In this document: piece after piece, positions 16,741 to 24,986 of the stretch
How the letters are laid out: each line of letters opens with the position of its first letter
How positions within the stretch are numbered: position 1 is the stretch's first letter
NCBI GenBank assembly: GCA_030372985.1
Contig: JAUCQB010000177.1
Span: 1 to 34,929, forward strand
Direction: 5' to 3'
DNA from: Phycisphaerae bacterium
Lineage (GTDB): Bacteria; Planctomycetota; Phycisphaerae; UBA1845; PWPN01
DNA: 34,929 nt
Program-made: the position numbers and the translations under genes
The notes under the pieces: generated by a model
Seen by the model: only the letters and a program-made list of their open reading frames with translations
Databases searched by the model: none
Told to the model about the DNA's origin: nothing

Positions 16741-18900
16741 ATGCACGCGTGCGGATCTGACGGCCTCAGGCTGACGGCGGTCGGTGTCCTGGTGGTGTTG
16801 GGAGGTGCGGGTTCCCTGGTTGCCCGCACATGGTACGTGGATCCGTCGTCGAAGCAGCCTCACGACGGCACAAGCTGGCGCAGGGCATACACCGAATTAC
16901 AGGAAGCCCTGGCTGCTGCTGGCAGCGGAGATGAAATCTGGGTTGCCCAGGGGACCTGCCGTCCGGACTACGACCCCGCGAGCGGCCTTCATACCGGCAA
17001 TCGCTCGGCACACTTCGCGCTGATCAACGGGAAGCGGATCTACGGCGGGTTTCCCCCCGGCGGAGGGGACGGCACATTCTCCGCACGCGACCTCGCGGTC
17101 TACGAGACCGTCCTGAGCGGCGATCTGCTGCAAGACGACGTGTCGCCGCTGGCAGACGGGTTGGGCTGTTGGAGCGGCAGTGGGCAGTCGTACCGTCAGG
17201 GCTGCGCGGACCACGACGCCGACGCCGACGGCGACGTGGACGACGCCGATCTGCACATCGAGGACAACTCCTACCAAGTGGTCACGGTCGGCTTCGCGGC
17301 AACAACCGTCGACGGCTTCACGATCACCGCCGGCCATGCCAACGGGCCCAGCCATACGATTGGCGGCGGCATCGCCACTTCGGCGAATCTTACCCTGGCC
17401 AACTGCCGGCTTGTGGCCAACTCGGCACTTGGCCAGAGTACCAGCGACGGCGGCGCCGTCGACATCAGAGGCCAGCTCTCGCTGACCATGACCCACTGCC
17501 GGTTCGAGGGTAATGTTGCGGACCGGAACGGCGGGGCCATTTGCGCTCAATGGGGCACCACCATCCAAGCGACCTCCTGCGACTTCATCAACAACCGCAC
17601 GGTACGCAACAACGGTGGTGCGGTCTACAAACTCGATCTGTCCAGCGGGACCTTCAGAGATTGCACGTTCATCGGCAACACCAGCGGATACTACGGCGCG
17701 GCGATCCACAGCGAGAACACCAACCTAACTCTGTTGGTCAATTGCACGTTCGAGAGCAACCGTTCCCCCGCGTGCGGAGGCGCCATCGTTGTCTACGATA
17801 CGCAAGCCATCGCTACTGGCTGCACCTTTGTCAATAATTCCTGTGCCAACAGCGGTGGAGCGATCTACGGCGGCAATCTCAACTTGAGCGGCTGCGTGCT
17901 GATCGGCAACAGCACCGACTCCGCCTGGGGCGGCGGTGGAGCCGTCCAGGCCAGCGGCACCGTGAGTCTGCGGGATTGCGATCTGATCCGGAACAAGGCA
18001 GGCCATGGAGGGGCCGTTTCTGCCGGGTCGATGTCCCAGGTCGAGGTGATGCGGTGCCGGTTCCTGGGCAACACCGCTCTGGCCGGCGGGGGGGCGTATG
18101 AGGCGGCCTCTGGCGATGGGACGTCACCGTCTCTTCTGAGCAATTGCGCCTTCGTGGGCAACCAGGCGGCGACTTACGGCGGGGCCGTCGCGTGCCTGGC
18201 ACGAAACGTGAGCCTGTACAACTGCTCTCTGGTCGCGAACACGGCCGGTACCGTCGGCGGGGGTCTCTACAACAGCGTCGATTGGCCCCCAAGCCTGTAC
18301 AGCTCCATCTTCTGGGACAACAAGGACAGTAAGGGAGCGACCCGGTCGTCACAAATGGCCAACGCGCCCGGAGTATGGCGACCGATCAATACCTACTATT
18401 GCTGTGTCCAATATGGCACGCCGGACAAAGAGATCACCGTGCCTCCCGGTTTCGTCAGAGAGCCCTCGCCGGGCGCGGACGGCGCGTGGGGAACCGAGGA
18501 TGACGATTGCGGCGACATTCAACTGCAAACCGGTTCGCCCTGCATTGACGCGGGAACCGGCACCGGTGGGGGTTCCAGTACCGACCTGGCTGGCCAGCCT
18601 CGCCGGGTCGATGATCCATGCGTGCCCGACAGCGGTTCCGGCACGCCGCCGATTGTGGACATCGGGGCGTACGAGCACGTGCCGACGGCCCCGGCCGATT
18701 TCGACTACGACTTTGACGTGGACGGCGACGATGTGGCCGCCTTTGAGACTTGTGCATCCGGGCCAGGGGTGCCGATGGCCGCGGGATGCGGCACGAAAGA
18801 CCTTGATCGCGATGGCGATGTCGATCAGTCCGACTTCGGTGTGGTGCAACGATGCCTGAGCGGGAGCGGGGTCGAGGCGGAGATCCACTGCGCGGAGTGA
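16741..18900 (+). CDS. secreted beta-helix protein with Pmp-like repeats and dockerin-like C-terminus
   Basis: The product has 719 aa. AAGGAG lies 8 bases before ATG 16741. A signal peptide ends SLVAR. Residues ~30-200 are a typical start for parallel beta-helix proteins (TWYVDPSS, GDEIWVAQGTCRPD, ALINGKRIYGGF). Residues ~200-520 carry many GGAI/GGAV and FxxN/FxGN repeats of the polymorphic outer membrane type, in a right-handed helix. The helix ends with SPCIDAG and DIGAYEH. Residues 651-719 are a dockerin-like module with two EF-type loops and four cysteines, closely matching the end of the 4177-7443 protein. An extra EF-type loop, DADADGDVDDAD, lies near residue 160. It is probably a cell-surface or secreted structural protein. 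Confidence 0.87.
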   Translation: MHACGSDGLRLTAVGVLVVLGGAGSLVARTWYVDPSSKQPHDGTSWRRAYTELQEALAAAGSGDEIWVAQGTCRPDYDPASGLHTGNRSAHFALINGKRIYGGFPPGGGDGTFSARDLAVYETVLSGDLLQDDVSPLADGLGCWSGSGQSYRQGCADHDADADGDVDDADLHIEDNSYQVVTVGFAATTVDGFTITAGHANGPSHTIGGGIATSANLTLANCRLVANSALGQSTSDGGAVDIRGQLSLTMTHCRFEGNVADRNGGAICAQWGTTIQATSCDFINNRTVRNNGGAVYKLDLSSGTFRDCTFIGNTSGYYGAAIHSENTNLTLLVNCTFESNRSPACGGAIVVYDTQAIATGCTFVNNSCANSGGAIYGGNLNLSGCVLIGNSTDSAWGGGGAVQASGTVSLRDCDLIRNKAGHGGAVSAGSMSQVEVMRCRFLGNTALAGGGAYEAASGDGTSPSLLSNCAFVGNQAATYGGAVACLARNVSLYNCSLVANTAGTVGGGLYNSVDWPPSLYSSIFWDNKDSKGATRSSQMANAPGVWRPINTYYCCVQYGTPDKEITVPPGFVREPSPGADGAWGTEDDDCGDIQLQTGSPCIDAGTGTGGGSSTDLAGQPRRVDDPCVPDSGSGTPPIVDIGAYEHVPTAPADFDYDFDVDGDDVAAFETCASGPGVPMAAGCGTKDLDRDGDVDQSDFGVVQRCLSGSGVEAEIHCAE

Positions 18901-18941
18901 GGCAAGAGCAGTCAGCGACCAGCAATCAGCCAGACGAAGAG

Positions 18942-18967
18942 CATGTCCACGCAACGCCGTGGACATG
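18942..18967. other. perfect 10-bp inverted repeat after the beta-helix gene
   Basis: CATGTCCACG pairs with CGTGGACATG around a 6-base loop, 42 bases after the stop codon. No T-run follows, so it may be a 3'-end stabiliser or weak terminator. Confidence 0.5.
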
Positions 18968-19027
18968 GCACCTGCCAACAGACGAACAGTCCAACAGGCG
19001 AATGGCCCAAAGGCGACCCCCCTTGGT

Positions 19028-19046
19028 CCCCCCTTGTGAAGGGGGG
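19028..19046. repeat. short C/G palindrome (REP-like)
   Basis: CCCCCCTT and AAGGGGGG flank a 3-base loop. A partial extra copy (ACCCCCCTTGGT) precedes it. The form suits a dispersed palindromic repeat; other copies cannot be checked here. Confidence 0.4.
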
Positions 19047-19085
19047 AAGAGAGCAGGCGTCCTGTGGACCCGGCTGGCTCGTCGC

Positions 19086-19113
19086 TTGACATGGTACTTC
19101 CTGGCCGTAGACT
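19086..19113 (+). promoter_or_regulatory. sigma70-type promoter for the ArsR gene
   Basis: Perfect TTGACA (19086-19091) and TAGACT (19108-19113) are 16 bases apart. The predicted start, near 19120, lies inside the palindrome that follows directly. Confidence 0.65.
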
Positions 19114-19139
19114 CATGCTTCAAGGAATCCTGAAGCATG
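19114..19139 (+). promoter_or_regulatory. palindrome over the ArsR transcription start and ATG (likely operator)
   Basis: CATGCTTCA (19114-19122) and TGAAGCATG (19131-19139) are perfectly complementary with an 8-base centre holding AGGA, a possible ribosome site. The start codon (19137-19139) is the end of the right arm. It could be the operator for autorepression, or an RNA hairpin hiding the start codon. Confidence 0.55.
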
Positions 19140-19601
19140 GACGATCAGCACGACGCGATATTCAAGGCATTGGCAGACCCGCACCGGCGGCGGATCGTTG
19201 CGGCTTTGTGCAACGAGCCGATGGTGGCCGGTGATCTGGGCCGTCTGGTGTCATTGGCCCCCAACGCCGTCTCGTTTCACCTCAGGCTGCTCCAGGAGGC
19301 GGGGTTGGTCACAATTCAGCGGCAGGGGCGGTTCCTGTGGTACCGGGTGGACCGCGACGTGCTCGATGACTGGCGATCTTATGCCCACGGTTTGTTCGAG
19401 GTCCGGGCCGGGGTCGAGGCTATCGGAACGTACGTCTCACGTCCGCCGGAGTATCCACCGCCTGTGGAGTTGAAAACAACAGTTCATACCACGGCCGTCC
19501 GCCCCGGCGAGGCCAAGCCTGCCATACGTCGTGACGTGCCGGTCGATCACGACATTACCGTCTCTGAAGCTGACGAGAAGCTCCCTGCCGAACTGCTCTG
19601 A
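19137..19601 (+). CDS. ArsR/SmtB-type winged-helix repressor
   Basis: The product has 154 aa. Residues ~5-80 form the winged helix-turn-helix (KALADPHRRRIVAALCNEP, APNAVSFHLRLLQEAGLV, GRFLWYRV). The ELCVCDL metal-binding motif of classic ArsR is absent and the only nearby cysteine is C25, so it is probably not a metal sensor of that type. A C-terminal extension of ~65 residues (PPEYPPPVELK...) is polar and looks disordered. The nearest gene, a GNAT acetyltransferase, is convergent, so only self-regulation is suggested by the context. Confidence 0.85.
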   Translation: MDDQHDAIFKALADPHRRRIVAALCNEPMVAGDLGRLVSLAPNAVSFHLRLLQEAGLVTIQRQGRFLWYRVDRDVLDDWRSYAHGLFEVRAGVEAIGTYVSRPPEYPPPVELKTTVHTTAVRPGEAKPAIRRDVPVDHDITVSEADEKLPAELL

Positions 19602-19775
19602 GCAGCCGAAGAAACCGCTTTCTGTCCCTGCAACGCCCGGGCCACAGCGATACACTGAGCGAGAGAATCCTCATCCCGCGCTCGCGTTGCCCGGTGGGGC
19701 CGGACTTGCGGGGTCGGGCAGTTGTCCGACACCCGCCAGCCCGGCCTCCCACCATCGCACTCACCCCGGCCGAGA

Positions 19776-20396
19776 TCATCGTTGCTGCCCCCGTTCCCAT
19801 TCGTCTCTGAGCACCGCGAAACGGTATTCATCCTCATACCGTCCGTTCCGAAAGACCGCCCGACGCAGGCAGCCCTCCTGGACAAAGCCGGCCTTCTGGT
19901 AGCAGCGGATCGCCCGCGGATTGTTCGAGAACACCGACAGGGCGATGCGGTTGAGGTTGAGCTCCTCAAAGCCGTACCGCAGACACAGCAGGGTGGCTTC
20001 GGTGCCGTAGCCCTTGTTTTGAAAGGCCGGGTCGCCGATGTTGATTCCGAAATTCGCGGAGCGGTTGACGGCGCTGATGTTGATCAGGCCGGCCACGCCA
20101 ATCAGACGATCGTCCTGTCGAACGACGATGCCGAACGCGTAGTCCTTGCCGTCCCGTCCGAGCGATTCGACCCACTCTTGCTCGCGGCAGGAGTTAACCG
20201 GGCCGCGATGCATCAGGCCTCGCCAGTTGGCCGGATCGTTGATGAACCGGCGCAGCAGGGGCTCGTCTTCGGGCTCGATCGGACTGAAGTAAATCCGGTG
20301 CCCTTCGTAGAAGACGACCCGCGCGGGCGGGTCGGTCACGGCCGAGGAACCGCTTCGGCATCTCGCGGCTGGCGAAACACGGGTCAAAGTCGCCAT
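19776..20396 (-). CDS. GNAT acetyltransferase, RimJ/RimL type
   Basis: The product has 206 aa from ATG 20396, chosen because GGGGAG (20405-20410) lies 8 bases upstream; a GTG at 20405 is possible. It should transfer acetyl from acetyl-CoA to an amine (protein N-terminus or small molecule). The acetyl-CoA loop is QNKGYG near residue 130, followed by EELNLNRIALSVFSNNPRAIRCYQKAGF, the usual GNAT end, and GCLRRAVFRNGRYEDE. The N-terminal ~28 residues are extra. A strong hairpin directly abuts the ribosome site. Confidence 0.88.
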   Translation of the reverse strand: MATLTRVSPAARCRSGSSAVTDPPARVVFYEGHRIYFSPIEPEDEPLLRRFINDPANWRGLMHRGPVNSCREQEWVESLGRDGKDYAFGIVVRQDDRLIGVAGLINISAVNRSANFGINIGDPAFQNKGYGTEATLLCLRYGFEELNLNRIALSVFSNNPRAIRCYQKAGFVQEGCLRRAVFRNGRYEDEYRFAVLRDEWERGQQR

Positions 20397-20410
20397 GGCA
20401 TACACTCCCC

Positions 20411-20438
20411 GGGCAGCCCGCTTCCCTGCGGGCTGCCC
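20411..20438 (-). other. 11-bp hairpin next to the GNAT ribosome site
   Basis: GGGCAGCCCGC and GCGGGCTGCCC are perfectly complementary around a 6-base loop. On the minus strand the hairpin ends one base before the GGGGAG ribosome site. It could affect translation, or be the end of an upstream transcript. Confidence 0.5.
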
Positions 20439-20598
20439 TGAAAACTAAACCTTGCAGAAGTCATCGCTCGCACGCACGAGCGGGCCTCTGCCCGTCAGTC
20501 ACCTTCCGGCCGGCGCGCACAGCTTCTCCGTCCATGCCGCCGGCATGGCAAAACGTCACCGCCCTCGGCGTGCCTTGACAGCGTCGAGAGCCGGACTC

Positions 20599-20638
20599 AA
20601 ACAAAAAGGCCTTGCGATTCCGGTGAACCGCAAGGCCT
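20599..20638 (-). terminator. strong intrinsic terminator, minus strand
   Basis: On the minus strand AGGCCTTGCG (20638-20629) pairs with CGCAAGGCCT (20616-20607) around a 12-base loop, followed by TTTTTGTTT. The plus strand has no T-run after the hairpin, so direction is clear. No recognised gene on the minus strand ends here. Confidence 0.85.
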
Positions 20639-20836
20639 GGAAATTCGTCGGAATCTCAATTCAGCCCTACGGTTCACCTCGGCAATCAATGCCCTTGACC
20701 GGCGTACCGCGAAATACGGCCACCTGGGCATGGCGGGCGCGCAGTTGGCACGCGTTTTCCGGCATGGTCCATGAATGACTGTAACTCGCGAACATCGCTG
20801 GAATCGTTCCGTACCCCGGCAACCGTTGCCGGGAAA
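20600..20836 (-). ncRNA. candidate small RNA (or 42-62 aa peptide gene) between its own promoter and terminator
   Basis: The promoter at 20842-20869 and the terminator at 20599-20638 delimit a ~235-nt minus-strand transcript. Near its 5' end CCCGGCA pairs with TGCCGGG. GCGA/TCGC follows. The terminator loop with its edges (20616-20630) is complementary to two upstream segments: CGGAATC (20649-20655) and CGGTTCACC (20670-20678), as written on the plus strand. An ORF inside, MFASYSHSWTMPENACQ..., ending at 20667, has no clear ribosome site and no familiar family. I found no signature of 6S, SRP, tmRNA or RNase P. Confidence 0.45.
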
Positions 20837-20841
20837 CTATC

Positions 20842-20869
20842 AATATACACCACACTTCGGCAAAGTCAA
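20842..20869 (-). promoter_or_regulatory. sigma70-type promoter for the candidate small RNA
   Basis: TTGACT (20869-20864) and TATATT (20847-20842) on the minus strand are 16 bases apart. Each matches the consensus at five of six positions. Confidence 0.65.
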
Positions 20870-21353
20870 GCCCCGACTCAGGGCAATCCGGACGAAGCGG
20901 CGGCGAGCGGTTGAGAGAGGCAGGCTGTTTCCGTCAACAACTTCGGCAGCTCCGGGCGGCGTTTCTGCCGACCGGCCGCCTCCGGGTGTGCAGGTGCCGG
21001 CGGTCATGACGGTTCGATTGTCCGGCACGTCCGTTCCGGCCGGTGACGCGGGAAGCCACCAATAAGTGCCTTTCAGTGCTTTAAAGACTCTCGATCTAAT
21101 TAGTTGTGTTCCCTATACCTCCATTTTGACGCCATGGCCCGGCAACGCCGGTCTGCCCGATGACCGGGCTGATCGCGAGGTCTTATCATGGCGTGTTTAC
21201 GCCATTATGTCCACGTAACCGTCCGCACCCGGCCGTATTCTCCGACATTCTCGGCAGCCGTGGTCGGCGGGCGCGGCTTGTCCCTGTCGGCGGCTCTGGG
21301 TAGGATAGGGGACTTCATCGTTTCACCCGGTGGCTTGCGTCAAGGAGAGCAGC
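20870..21353 (+). promoter_or_regulatory. upstream region of the ACT-liv operon with competing stems
   Basis: No gene is seen. An AT-rich block lies at 21062-21128, where a promoter is likely, but I could not fix clear boxes. ACGCCAT at 21129-21135 and again at 21199-21205 are both complementary to ATGGCGT at 21188-21194, giving two exclusive stems. GCCCG/CGGGC lies between them. No T-run follows. Confidence 0.35.
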
Positions 21354-21785
21354 ATGTACGCCAAGCAGGTGTGCGTCTTCCTGGAGAACAAGAAGGGTAG
21401 AATCGCCGAGGTGACCGGCCTGTTGGCCGAGGAGGGCATCAACATCCGGGCCCTGTCGCTGGCCGACACGCCCGACTTCGGCGTTTTGAGGTTAATCGTG
21501 GACGACCGTGTTCGGTGCGTTCGCGCCCTCAAGTCCCACGGGTTTGTCGTCCAGGAGACCGAGGTCATCGCCATCGAGATCGATGACCGTCCGGGCGGCC
21601 TGCATCGAATCGTCGAGTTGCTGGACCGCGAGGGCATCAACATCGAGTACATCTACGCCTTCATGAAGAAGAAGGCGGAGTTGGCCCTGGTGGTGTTCAA
21701 GGTCGATGATCTGGTTCGTGCCGCCGAAACGCTCAAGCGCGGCGGAATTGCCATCTTGTCAGAGGACGCCATACAGGATCTGTGA
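21354..21785 (+). CDS. double ACT-domain protein
   Basis: The product has 143 aa and consists of two ACT domains only, at about residues 3-68 (VCVFLENKKGRIAEVTGLL, EEGINIRALSLAD) and 72-140 (AIEIDDRPGGLHRIVELL, EGINIEYIYAF). ACT domains bind amino acids and control partner proteins. Stand-alone double-ACT proteins are often found beside phenylacetate-CoA ligase and liv transporter genes, as here. AAGGAG precedes ATG 21354. It is the first gene of the operon, 28 bp ahead of livK. A role in sensing the transported amino acid is inferred. Confidence 0.88.
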   Translation: MYAKQVCVFLENKKGRIAEVTGLLAEEGINIRALSLADTPDFGVLRLIVDDRVRCVRALKSHGFVVQETEVIAIEIDDRPGGLHRIVELLDREGINIEYIYAFMKKKAELALVVFKVDDLVRAAETLKRGGIAILSEDAIQDL

Positions 21786-21813
21786 TGGTCTTCGTTGTGA
21801 AAGGAAGGTCGAC

Positions 21814-22986
21814 ATGACAAAGCGTTTTCTCACCATCCTCGGGCTTGGGGGGCTGTGCTGGGTTGTTGCTCTGACCGGATGCAAGGATTCAGCCACGGGT
21901 CCGGCGCCGGTGGGCCCTATCAAAGTCGGCGCGATCTTCTCGGTGACAGGCCCGGCATCGTTCCTGGGAGCGCCGGAGGAGAAAACGGCGCAGATGCTGG
22001 TTGACAAGATCAACGCCGAGGGCGGCATCAACGGTCGCAAGCTGCAACTGATCGTGAAGGATTCCGGCGGAAAGCCGGAGAACGCCCTGTCCATGGCCAA
22101 GCAGTTGATCGAAGAGGACAAGGTTCTGGCGATCATCGGCCCGTCGACGAGCGGCGAGACGATGGCGATCAAGAAACTCTGCCAGGACAGCAAAATGATC
22201 CTTGTCTCGTGCGCCGCCGCCGAGGACATCGTCATCCCCCTGGCCAGCTACGTTTTCAAGAGCCCGCAGAAGGACAGTGATGCCGCGAGGCTCATCTATC
22301 AGACGATGAAGGCCCGCAACATCTCCAAGATCGGTGTGGTGGTCAGCAACGACGGCTTCGGCACGGCCGGCAAGGCCCAACTCGAAAAGCTCGCCGGAGA
22401 GTACGGGATGACCGTGGCGATCTCCGAGATCTACGACAAGCAGGCGACGGACCTGACCGACGCGCTCACCAAGGTGAAAGGTCAGGGGGTCCAGGCCGTT
22501 GTGAACTGGTCCATCGTTCCCGCCCAGAGCCTGGTGGCCAAGAACATGAAGCAGATCGGTCTGGATGTTCCGCTGTTCCAGAGCCACGGGTTCGGCAATA
22601 TCAAGTACGTGCAGGCCGGCGGCGAAGCCCTCAACGGCACGCTCTTCCCGTGTGGGCGCCTGCTGGTCGCCGAGCAACTGCCCGACAATCACCCCCAAAA
22701 GGCCCTGCTGGTGTCCTACAAGAAGGACTACGAGAGCAGGTATAAGGAAGATGCCAGCACCTTCGGCGGACACGCTTATGATGCCCTGCTGATTCTCACC
22801 GAGGGACTCAAACAAGCGGGCAGCGTCGATCGCGACAAGGTGCGCGACGCCATCGAAGGCCTCAAGGGCCTCGCAGGTACGGCCGGCATCTTCAATATGT
22901 CCCCCGAGGATCACAATGGGTTGACGATCGAGGCTTTTGAACTCCTGACCGTGAAGGATGGGAAGTTCGCGATTGCCGGAAAGTAG
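21814..22986 (+). CDS. livK: branched-chain amino acid ABC transporter, substrate-binding lipoprotein
   Basis: The product has 390 aa. A lipoprotein signal (LTGC) gives lipidation at C23. The mature protein is a type I periplasmic-binding fold of the Leu/Ile/Val-binding family: IKVGAIFSVTGPASFLG, EKTAQMLVDKINAEGGINGR, VLAIIGPSTSGETMA, and the C-terminal FGGHAYDALLILTEGL. AAGGAAGG lies upstream of ATG 21814. It should deliver an amino acid or related acid to LivHM. The exact substrate cannot be read, since this family also takes up urea, amides and aromatic acids. Confidence 0.93.
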   Translation: MTKRFLTILGLGGLCWVVALTGCKDSATGPAPVGPIKVGAIFSVTGPASFLGAPEEKTAQMLVDKINAEGGINGRKLQLIVKDSGGKPENALSMAKQLIEEDKVLAIIGPSTSGETMAIKKLCQDSKMILVSCAAAEDIVIPLASYVFKSPQKDSDAARLIYQTMKARNISKIGVVVSNDGFGTAGKAQLEKLAGEYGMTVAISEIYDKQATDLTDALTKVKGQGVQAVVNWSIVPAQSLVAKNMKQIGLDVPLFQSHGFGNIKYVQAGGEALNGTLFPCGRLLVAEQLPDNHPQKALLVSYKKDYESRYKEDASTFGGHAYDALLILTEGLKQAGSVDRDKVRDAIEGLKGLAGTAGIFNMSPEDHNGLTIEAFELLTVKDGKFAIAGK

Positions 22987-23025
22987 TCTCGGCAGAGTGA
23001 TTGGATCGCAGGAGTTCGCGCCGCA

Positions 23026-23916
23026 ATGGACGCATCCCAGATCGTGCAGTATTGCCTCTCAGGGATCACGCTCGGCAGCATCTATGCGATCGTTGCCATC
23101 GGTTTCAACATCATCTATAACACCACCGGGATCATCAACTTCGCCCAGGGGGAGTTTCTCATCGTCGGCGCGATGACGGCGATCAGCCTCAGCGAGATCG
23201 TTCCCCTGCCGATTGCCCTGGTGATCTCGGTGGTGATCACCGCCTGTTTGGGCGCCGTGGTCGAAATGATGTTTATCCGCCCGGTTCGCCAGGCTCCGGT
23301 GTTGCGTCTGGTCGTGATCACCATCGGCATCTCGATCCTGCTGCGAGAAGGTATGCTGCACGTCTGGGATGAGAAGGTTCGATCCCTGCCGTATTTCACC
23401 GGTACCGACGTTTCGACCCTCAGTGTGCTGGGCGCTCACATCTCGCCCCAGGTCTTGTGGGTGCTGGGCGTGTGCGCCGTGATCGTCGCCGGGCTGACGC
23501 TGTTCTTCCGGTTCACCCTGACCGGCCGGGCCATGCGGGCCTGCGCAGATGATCGGATGGCGGCTCGCCTGTGCGGGATCAAAGACTCGCGGATGGTGAC
23601 GCTGTCGTTCATGCTCAGCGCGGCGATCGGGGCGGTGGCGGGTTGTGTGATCTCGCCGGTCACGCAAACGCAATACGACATGGGAACGCCGCTGGCCATC
23701 AAAGGCTTTACGGTGGCGATTCTCGGGGGACTGGGCAACAGCATGGCCGCCGTGGCTGCGGGGCTTCTGCTCGGTCTGCTGGAGGCTTTCGCCGTCAGCC
23801 AGTTGCCTGTTGCATACAAAGAGGCAGTGGCCATCGTGGTCCTTCTGGCGGTCCTGATCGCGCGACCCAGCGGCCTGTTCGTTCGCCGCGAAGTCGTCGC
23901 TTTGAGGGACCACTGA
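23026..23916 (+). CDS. livH: branched-chain amino acid ABC transporter permease LivH
   Basis: The product has 296 aa with about eight membrane helices. The family phrases GITLGSIYAIVAIGFNIIYNTTG and NFAQGEFLIVGA start the protein, and GRAMRACADDRMAARLCGI is the cytoplasmic loop that contacts the ATPases. AGGAG lies 11 bases before ATG 23026, slightly far. The stop codon overlaps the livM start (TGATG), a sign of translational coupling. Confidence 0.94.
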   Translation: MDASQIVQYCLSGITLGSIYAIVAIGFNIIYNTTGIINFAQGEFLIVGAMTAISLSEIVPLPIALVISVVITACLGAVVEMMFIRPVRQAPVLRLVVITIGISILLREGMLHVWDEKVRSLPYFTGTDVSTLSVLGAHISPQVLWVLGVCAVIVAGLTLFFRFTLTGRAMRACADDRMAARLCGIKDSRMVTLSFMLSAAIGAVAGCVISPVTQTQYDMGTPLAIKGFTVAILGGLGNSMAAVAAGLLLGLLEAFAVSQLPVAYKEAVAIVVLLAVLIARPSGLFVRREVVALRDH

Positions 23917-24986
23917 TGCGCTGCGGCAGATACGTGCCTGTTCTGGCTGCGGGGCTTGTGGTGGTTCTGCTGCAGCTCGGCCTGTCTGCCGGCGACAGAC
24001 CCTATTACATGACCCAGATCACCATGTCGGCTTACTATGCCCTCGTGGTGATCGGCCTGTGTCTGCTGATGGGGTACGCGGGGCAGGCGTCGTTGGGGCA
24101 CGCGGGCTTCTTCGCCATCGGCGGCTACATCTCGGCGGCGCTGACGACCTCCAATCTCCTGGCCTATCAAGCCAGTCCCCTGGTTCGATGGTGCCACTCG
24201 CTGGGCCTGACCGTGGAGCAACAGGATCTTTACGGGAAGGCGATGCTCTGTATCGCCCCCTGGCCGGCATTCGTGGCGGCTCTGCTTCTGACCGGTGTCA
24301 TCGCACTTCTGATCGGCATGCCGGTCATCCGCCTCAAGGGGCACTACCTGGCGATGGCCACGCTCGGTTTCGGCCTGATCATCTATCGGATCGTGCTCGG
24401 GGCCGAGGTCTTCGGTCAGGCGGACGGCATCTCGAGCGTGCCGCCGTTCAAGCTGGCCGGCACCCTGCTGCAGGTGAACGGCTCGCCTGCCTTCCGGGTG
24501 CAGAATTACTACATCGCCTGGGCCGTGGTCCTGGCGGCCATGGTCCTGGCGATCAACCTGGTTCAGTCGCGCATTGGCAGAGCCCTGCGATCCATTCATC
24601 AAAGCGAAGAGGCCGCCCACTCGCTCGGAGTCGATACCTACCGTTACAAGCTCTACACTTTCGTCCTGAGCGCGGTTTTCGCCGCCGCGGGGGGCGTGCT
24701 TCTGACGCATTACAACGGCAGCATCGGTCCCTCAGAAGTCACGGTCATGAAGTCCGTTCGCTATGTGGCTATCGTGGCCGTCGGCGGAATGGCAAACCTC
24801 TGGGGAGCACTCCTCATGGGTGTGATTCTGAACTTTCTGTCCCTTCGAGGCGTTTTCGGCACCTACGACGACACCGTCTTCGGGGCCATCCTCATCGCGG
24901 TGATGATCTTTGCGCCGGAAGGTCTGCTGCGGATACCCAGATGGCGCGGACTGCCGTTCCGGTCCGCCAGGAGTTCCCATGGCTGA
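23916..24986 (+). CDS. livM: branched-chain amino acid ABC transporter permease LivM
   Basis: The product has 356 aa. Several membrane helices follow a short basic start (MRCGRY). Family motifs are LLMGYAGQASLGHAGFFAIG and GRALRSIHQSEEAAHSLGVD, the ATPase-contact loop. The C-terminus has VAIVAVGGMANLWGALLMG and FAPEGLLRI. It starts in the livH stop and overlaps livG by 8 bp. Confidence 0.94.
   Translation: MRCGRYVPVLAAGLVVVLLQLGLSAGDRPYYMTQITMSAYYALVVIGLCLLMGYAGQASLGHAGFFAIGGYISAALTTSNLLAYQASPLVRWCHSLGLTVEQQDLYGKAMLCIAPWPAFVAALLLTGVIALLIGMPVIRLKGHYLAMATLGFGLIIYRIVLGAEVFGQADGISSVPPFKLAGTLLQVNGSPAFRVQNYYIAWAVVLAAMVLAINLVQSRIGRALRSIHQSEEAAHSLGVDTYRYKLYTFVLSAVFAAAGGVLLTHYNGSIGPSEVTVMKSVRYVAIVAVGGMANLWGALLMGVILNFLSLRGVFGTYDDTVFGAILIAVMIFAPEGLLRIPRWRGLPFRSARSSHG

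Noticed and set aside
20667..20855. 62-aa protein starting at ATG 20855
   Set aside because: That ATG lies upstream of or inside the promoter's -10 region, so the mRNA would not contain it. A shorter ORF remains possible.
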